NCBI GenBank assembly: GCA_937988745.1
Contig: CALKAR010000004.1
Span: 1 to 9,107 of the forward strand
Length of the DNA: 9,107 bases
From: an uncultured Peptococcaceae bacterium
GTDB lineage: Bacteria; Bacillota; Limnochordia; Darwinibacteriales; Darwinibacteriaceae
Reading direction: 5' to 3'
The notes under the pieces were generated by a model. That model did no database searches. It had not been told where the DNA came from and saw only the letters and a list, made by a program, of their open reading frames with translations. Of this stretch, positions 7,101 to 9,107 are shown piece by piece; position 1 is the first letter of the stretch; every line of letters begins with the position of its first letter. The position numbers and the translations under genes were made by a program.

Positions 7101-9037
7101 TTCGAGGCGTTTGCCCTGGTTTTCGGTGTAGTGGTAAGCTTCACAGGGTAGATTTGGATTCTGAGCTACAAGACAATCACTATCGATACTTATATCTAAA
7201 CTTAAATCCAGAGCCTATGGAAGTACATGAGCACACCGCTCAGTTAGCAACAGAATACGCTGCCGAAGTACAAACAAGGTTTATTAAGGGTGATATCAAC
7301 GTCCTTAGCTGTTCCACTACCTTTGAATTGGGTGTTGATGTAGGTGAGTTAGAAACAGTTTTTATGAAGAACGTTCCGCCTACCCCAGCCAACTACGCGC
7401 AGCGCGCTGGCAGAGCGGGTAGAAGAACAGATTCTACTGCTTATGCTCTAACATTTGCACGTCTGTCTTCACATGACTTCAGCCAATTCCGGCAGCCGGA
7501 AAAAATGATCAGCGGCGTAGTACGACCGCCACATTTCGAGTTGACCAACACCAAAATTGCTCGACGGCATATGTATGCGTGTGCATTCGCCCATTTTTGG
7601 CGGCAACATCCGGAGTTCTTTGGTACGGTAGGCGATTTCTTTGGGAACGATGGTCCTAGTCGGCTGAAGACGTTCCTCGACAACCGACCTAAGGCCTTAC
7701 AGCTTGCTCTCCAGAATGTAATTCCGCAGTCAATTCAGGAGGAGCTCGGTCTGACTGATTGGTCGTGGGTAGAAGAAATGTACAATGCTGAAGGGGTGAT
7801 GAACAAAGTCGTTTCTGAATACAATGCTGATGTTCAGGCCCTAAATGATGCTCTTGAAGAGGCGCTTTCTGCTGAGCAATATCGTCAAGCAGATCGCCTG
7901 CAGAAAATTCGCAATACGATTGTACAGAGACCTCTGATAGGTTATTTGTCTCAGAAAAATATCCTGCCTAAATATGGATTCCCGGTCGATGTTGTGAACT
8001 TAGATGTAAATTTCCACACCTCTGATGCTCGAAACATAGATTTAAGTAGGGATATGCAGATTGCGATATCGGAATATGCCCCTGGTAGTCAGGTGGTAGC
8101 AAACGGCAAGGTCTGGACCAGTCGATATCTTAAGAAGGTTCCATCGAAAGAGTTTGTACGCTACAGCTACCTGCAGTGCCGATGTGGTTATTTTGAAAAG
8201 GCGTTCCTTGATGTCGATATTGCAAAAGAATGTCCAGTATGCGGTACGAGTCAAACATCCAATCACACGTTTATAGTCCCCGAATTTGGTTTCATAGCTG
8301 AAGGCAAGCCTAAGGTGCCGGGCAGCCAACGACCAGAGCGTACCTATTCGAGTAGGAAGTTTTTCTCCGGTATCAGCGACGTTGTCGATCAGGACAAGAA
8401 TCTTGCTCGCGAAGTTGTCATAGGAGGAAACGTCATAAAACTACGAACACATGCCCATGGCGTCTTAACCGTTATAAATAATGGTCGTGGTTATGGATTC
8501 TATATCTGCCGGAGTTGCGGATTTGGCGCGTTGGACAACGTGCCTGATAAGCACAGTAACTCGTTTGGAAGAGACTGCAAAGGATCGTTCGAACGGGTCT
8601 CTCTTGGCTATGATTTTGAGACAGATATCGTTGAGATTGATTTCTCCCAAGTTCTGGCTGGACTGGTACCTGAAGAAGGGTACTGGGAATCTTTCATGTA
8701 TAGTGTTGTGGAGGGATTATCGGCTGCATTAGAAATCGATAGGCAGGACATCGACGCAACGCTGTATGTCAACCGAATGGGACGTCGGAGCATTATTCTT
8801 TTCGATACTGTACCCGGTGGGGCTGGCCACGTAAAGCGCATTTTGGAAGATGACAACTGTGTGCTGGTTTTGAAAACTGCACTGCATATCGTGGAAAACT
8901 GTCACTGTGGAGGAACTGCTCAAGATACGAGCTGCTATGGATGTCTAAGAAACTACCAAAACCAGTTCATACACTATAAACTGCAGCGTCGTTATGCTAT
9001 AGATGCTCTGCGAAGAACACTTGACCTCAATGACTGA
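4196..9037 (+). CDS. Giant SF2 helicase with C-terminal DUF1998 module, DruE-like
   Basis: A 1613-aa ATP-dependent nucleic-acid helicase or translocase. Motifs in order: Q-like LHQEEAV (92-98); Walker A ATGTGSGKT (111-119); Ia LYPMNALANDQ (148-158); a family-typical LTNYAMLEYLML (220-231); Walker B VVIDQAH (250-256), where the usual catalytic Glu is Gln254; III TSAS (289-292); IV LVFSDSRQNAA (682-692); V TTFELGVDVG (1041-1050); VI QRAGRAGRR (1069-1077). DUF1998-family hallmarks follow: ILPKYGFPVDVV (1256-1267), ILFDTVPGGAGHVKRI (1534-1549) and a terminal cysteine knuckle C1569/C1571/C1580/C1583. Further Cys groups: 499/502/572/575/587/589/610/613, 958/961/973/978, 1328/1330/1346/1349 and 1438/1441/1461. 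MrfA/YprA-type repair helicases share the core but are much shorter. DISARM splits helicase and DUF1998 between DrmA and DrmB; one giant chain best matches DruE of Druantia antiphage systems. The family call is strong; the Druantia label is inference. The reading frame is intact, and the terminator follows within 16 nt. Confidence 0.93.
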   Translation: MTFNPVTASREIFERYCNYITTTFRLNDERLNVQIKNALREPGRFARGPILEVTPPFVHGRTIEELINENVLSSHLARLQTDRLPLDRPLYLHQEEAVRRICKDERNVVVATGTGSGKTECFMIPILNHLFEEIKNGTLNPGVRALLLYPMNALANDQIKRLRGLLADEPNITFGIYTGETEEYYADAHAKYVRMYQNEPLPNELISREQMKASPPHIMLTNYAMLEYLMLRPADNVFFHGPYARNWKFVVIDQAHSSAGAKGIEMAMLLARLKDAIGVREGQLRCILTSASLGEGSKDATAVAKFASSLFQEEFTESDIITATRLDYAADADVFWGTPVPSMYKALLTWLDSSNRNPDEVHEILKCSNVPHDIIAKVMAVIDNDPAQALYHLLRGDSGVGQMITVMQEGPVEVTHLATEVFGDTETAVEDTTALVDLCNRARSRSADNPLLPARFHFLVKALEGAFIVLTDNPRIYLERINRIRYAEHDYRAFEIGACTRCNGLYLIGELARDSTGYEYLEPIKNQYQAAANSSVEYFALATSDIVETENEDEFLEGLGIDLPKYQWYRLCVHCGGIGSEHQDKICGCSESRTVRVLKANTRGRSIHKCGLCGAVNSRTSVVRRFYLSEDAVSSVLATSLYQQIPGRIMEVRQEDMEDDEFALWFREAAPSKEAKRTKQLLVFSDSRQNAAYFAPYLGSTYRDLAARSLLVKTLEKYRTDCLTNRWSLADLNRRVTTEVKAMGFTKESHETLSHEVWKWIMREFSVDTGLWSLENMGLLVFEPDYDRIEHSEHLFTMPFLQQAGFTKEEAKDLYSFFLDQFRYNLAVEYPESVSPQDESFAPKNQQGGFWLRRPPAVKRHPAGYSLKGWLPAEGAFSNTRLDYLVRLLEADHTGTRIPDTVTLLGQMFEAITHYMSPLHKYIKTEHTNGAGKIYKLDPAVYKVMPGRENPAVAYFRCDTCFKVTRFNIRGVCPGFRCSGKLHRVDLDSELQDNHYRYLYLNLNPEPMEVHEHTAQLATEYAAEVQTRFIKGDINVLSCSTTFELGVDVGELETVFMKNVPPTPANYAQRAGRAGRRTDSTAYALTFARLSSHDFSQFRQPEKMISGVVRPPHFELTNTKIARRHMYACAFAHFWRQHPEFFGTVGDFFGNDGPSRLKTFLDNRPKALQLALQNVIPQSIQEELGLTDWSWVEEMYNAEGVMNKVVSEYNADVQALNDALEEALSAEQYRQADRLQKIRNTIVQRPLIGYLSQKNILPKYGFPVDVVNLDVNFHTSDARNIDLSRDMQIAISEYAPGSQVVANGKVWTSRYLKKVPSKEFVRYSYLQCRCGYFEKAFLDVDIAKECPVCGTSQTSNHTFIVPEFGFIAEGKPKVPGSQRPERTYSSRKFFSGISDVVDQDKNLAREVVIGGNVIKLRTHAHGVLTVINNGRGYGFYICRSCGFGALDNVPDKHSNSFGRDCKGSFERVSLGYDFETDIVEIDFSQVLAGLVPEEGYWESFMYSVVEGLSAALEIDRQDIDATLYVNRMGRRSIILFDTVPGGAGHVKRILEDDNCVLVLKTALHIVENCHCGGTAQDTSCYGCLRNYQNQFIHYKLQRRYAIDALRRTLDLND
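4526..4552 (+). other. Walker A (motif I) of the helicase
   Basis: Encodes ATGTGSGKT (residues 111-119); Lys118 and Thr119 are the expected phosphate- and magnesium-binding residues. It is fully canonical, so ATP binding should be retained despite the altered Walker B. Confidence 0.95.
4952..4963 (+). other. Atypical Walker B: D-Q-A-H instead of D-E-A-H
   Basis: Codons GAT-CAA-GCT-CAT give D253-Q254-A255-H256. In SF2 helicases the second residue is normally the Glu that activates the attacking water. GAA to CAA is a single transversion. The following residues, SSAG, also differ from the TY.G-type sequence I recall after DEAH in this family. Confidence 0.9.
5690..6034 (+). other. Cysteine-rich insertion between helicase lobes
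   Basis: Encodes residues 499-613, with Cys pairs C499/C502, C572/C575, C587/C589 and C610/C613, lying between motif III (lobe 1) and motif IV (lobe 2). Eight cysteines in CxxC/CxC spacing suggest two structural zinc sites; an iron-sulfur site cannot be excluded from sequence. Confidence 0.6.
8900..8944 (+). other. C-terminal DUF1998 zinc knuckle
   Basis: Encodes residues 1569-1583 with C-x-C (1569/1571) and C-x-x-C (1580/1583), about 20 residues after the FDTVPGGAGH hallmark. This is the cysteine arrangement expected at the end of DUF1998 modules, where it is thought to bind zinc. Confidence 0.75.
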
Positions 9038-9052
9038 TATAAAATCAAGTCC

Positions 9053-9089
9053 AAAGCGTGTCCGAAATGTTGGACACGCTTTTCTATTT
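9053..9089 (+). repeat. 37-nt direct repeat, right copy
   Basis: Exact copy of 19-55 in direct orientation. The two copies bracket the whole three-gene cassette, so homologous recombination between them would delete all three genes and leave a single terminator. No gene follows in the last 17 nt of the window. Confidence 0.9.
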
Positions 9090-9090
9090 T
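9053..9090 (+). terminator. Rho-independent terminator of the operon
   Basis: An 11-bp perfect stem (9053-9063 with 9072-9082) with an 8-nt loop (9064-9071), followed by T-C-TATTTT, lies 16 nt after the helicase stop. Unlike the left copy, the base before the stem is C, not A, and the minus-strand exit would be TTTGG, a poor U-run. This copy is therefore mainly a plus-strand terminator. Confidence 0.88.
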
Positions 9091-9107
9091 CTAGTTCTAC
9101 TGAGGGG

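Noticed and set aside
726..9037. DISARM locus
   Set aside because: DISARM has separate helicase (DrmA) and DUF1998 (DrmB) proteins plus PLD and methyltransferase genes; here helicase and DUF1998 are one chain and no PLD or methylase is present.
4196..9037. MrfA/YprA-type mitomycin repair helicase
   Set aside because: Shares core motifs and the DUF1998 end, but this protein is about twice the length, has large insertions and is coupled to a large partner gene.
1..9107. Insertion sequence or transposon bounded by the 37-nt repeats
   Set aside because: Repeats are direct, contain a terminator and have no transposase or integrase between them; no clear target-site duplication was seen.

Overview
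The window holds one compact, plus-strand, three-gene cassette that fills almost all of the 9.1 kb. The style is bacterial: strong purine-rich Shine-Dalgarno sequences, TTG/GTG/ATG starts, Rho-independent terminators and tight gene packing. It fits Bacillota best (TTG and GTG starts with good GGAG-type ribosome sites, moderate GC), but the genus cannot be read from the sequence.

Layout. A terminator-like hairpin (18-55) closes whatever lies upstream. A leader of about 145 bp (56-199) follows, with only weak promoter candidates and a possible 16-codon leader ORF. The genes are: (1) a 167-aa cytoplasmic coiled-coil protein (200-703, TTG start); (2) after 22 nt, an 1157-aa protein with a helical N-terminus, a long coiled coil and a large beta-rich C-terminal half (726-4199, GTG start); (3) with a 4-nt ATGA overlap, a 1613-aa superfamily 2 helicase with a C-terminal DUF1998-type zinc module (4196-9037). 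A second hairpin terminator follows within 16 nt (9053-9090). Its 37-nt core is identical to the hairpin at the other end of the cassette.

Interpretation. A very large helicase-DUF1998 protein encoded with a >1000-aa partner of unknown domain content most resembles Druantia antiphage loci, in which DruE is the giant helicase and type III pairs DruH with DruE. I therefore call this a candidate Druantia-type-III-like or related undescribed defence operon with an additional small coiled-coil subunit. This is inference from architecture; no database search was possible. The main oddities are a Walker B box reading D-Q-A-H instead of D-E-A-H in an otherwise intact helicase, the duplicated terminator bounding the cassette, the absence of any nuclease I can recognise, and five cysteine clusters threaded through the helicase.

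Translation appears coupled throughout: a possible TTGA overlap into gene 1, a 22-nt gap into gene 2 and an ATGA overlap into gene 3. This suggests one mRNA and a shared complex.
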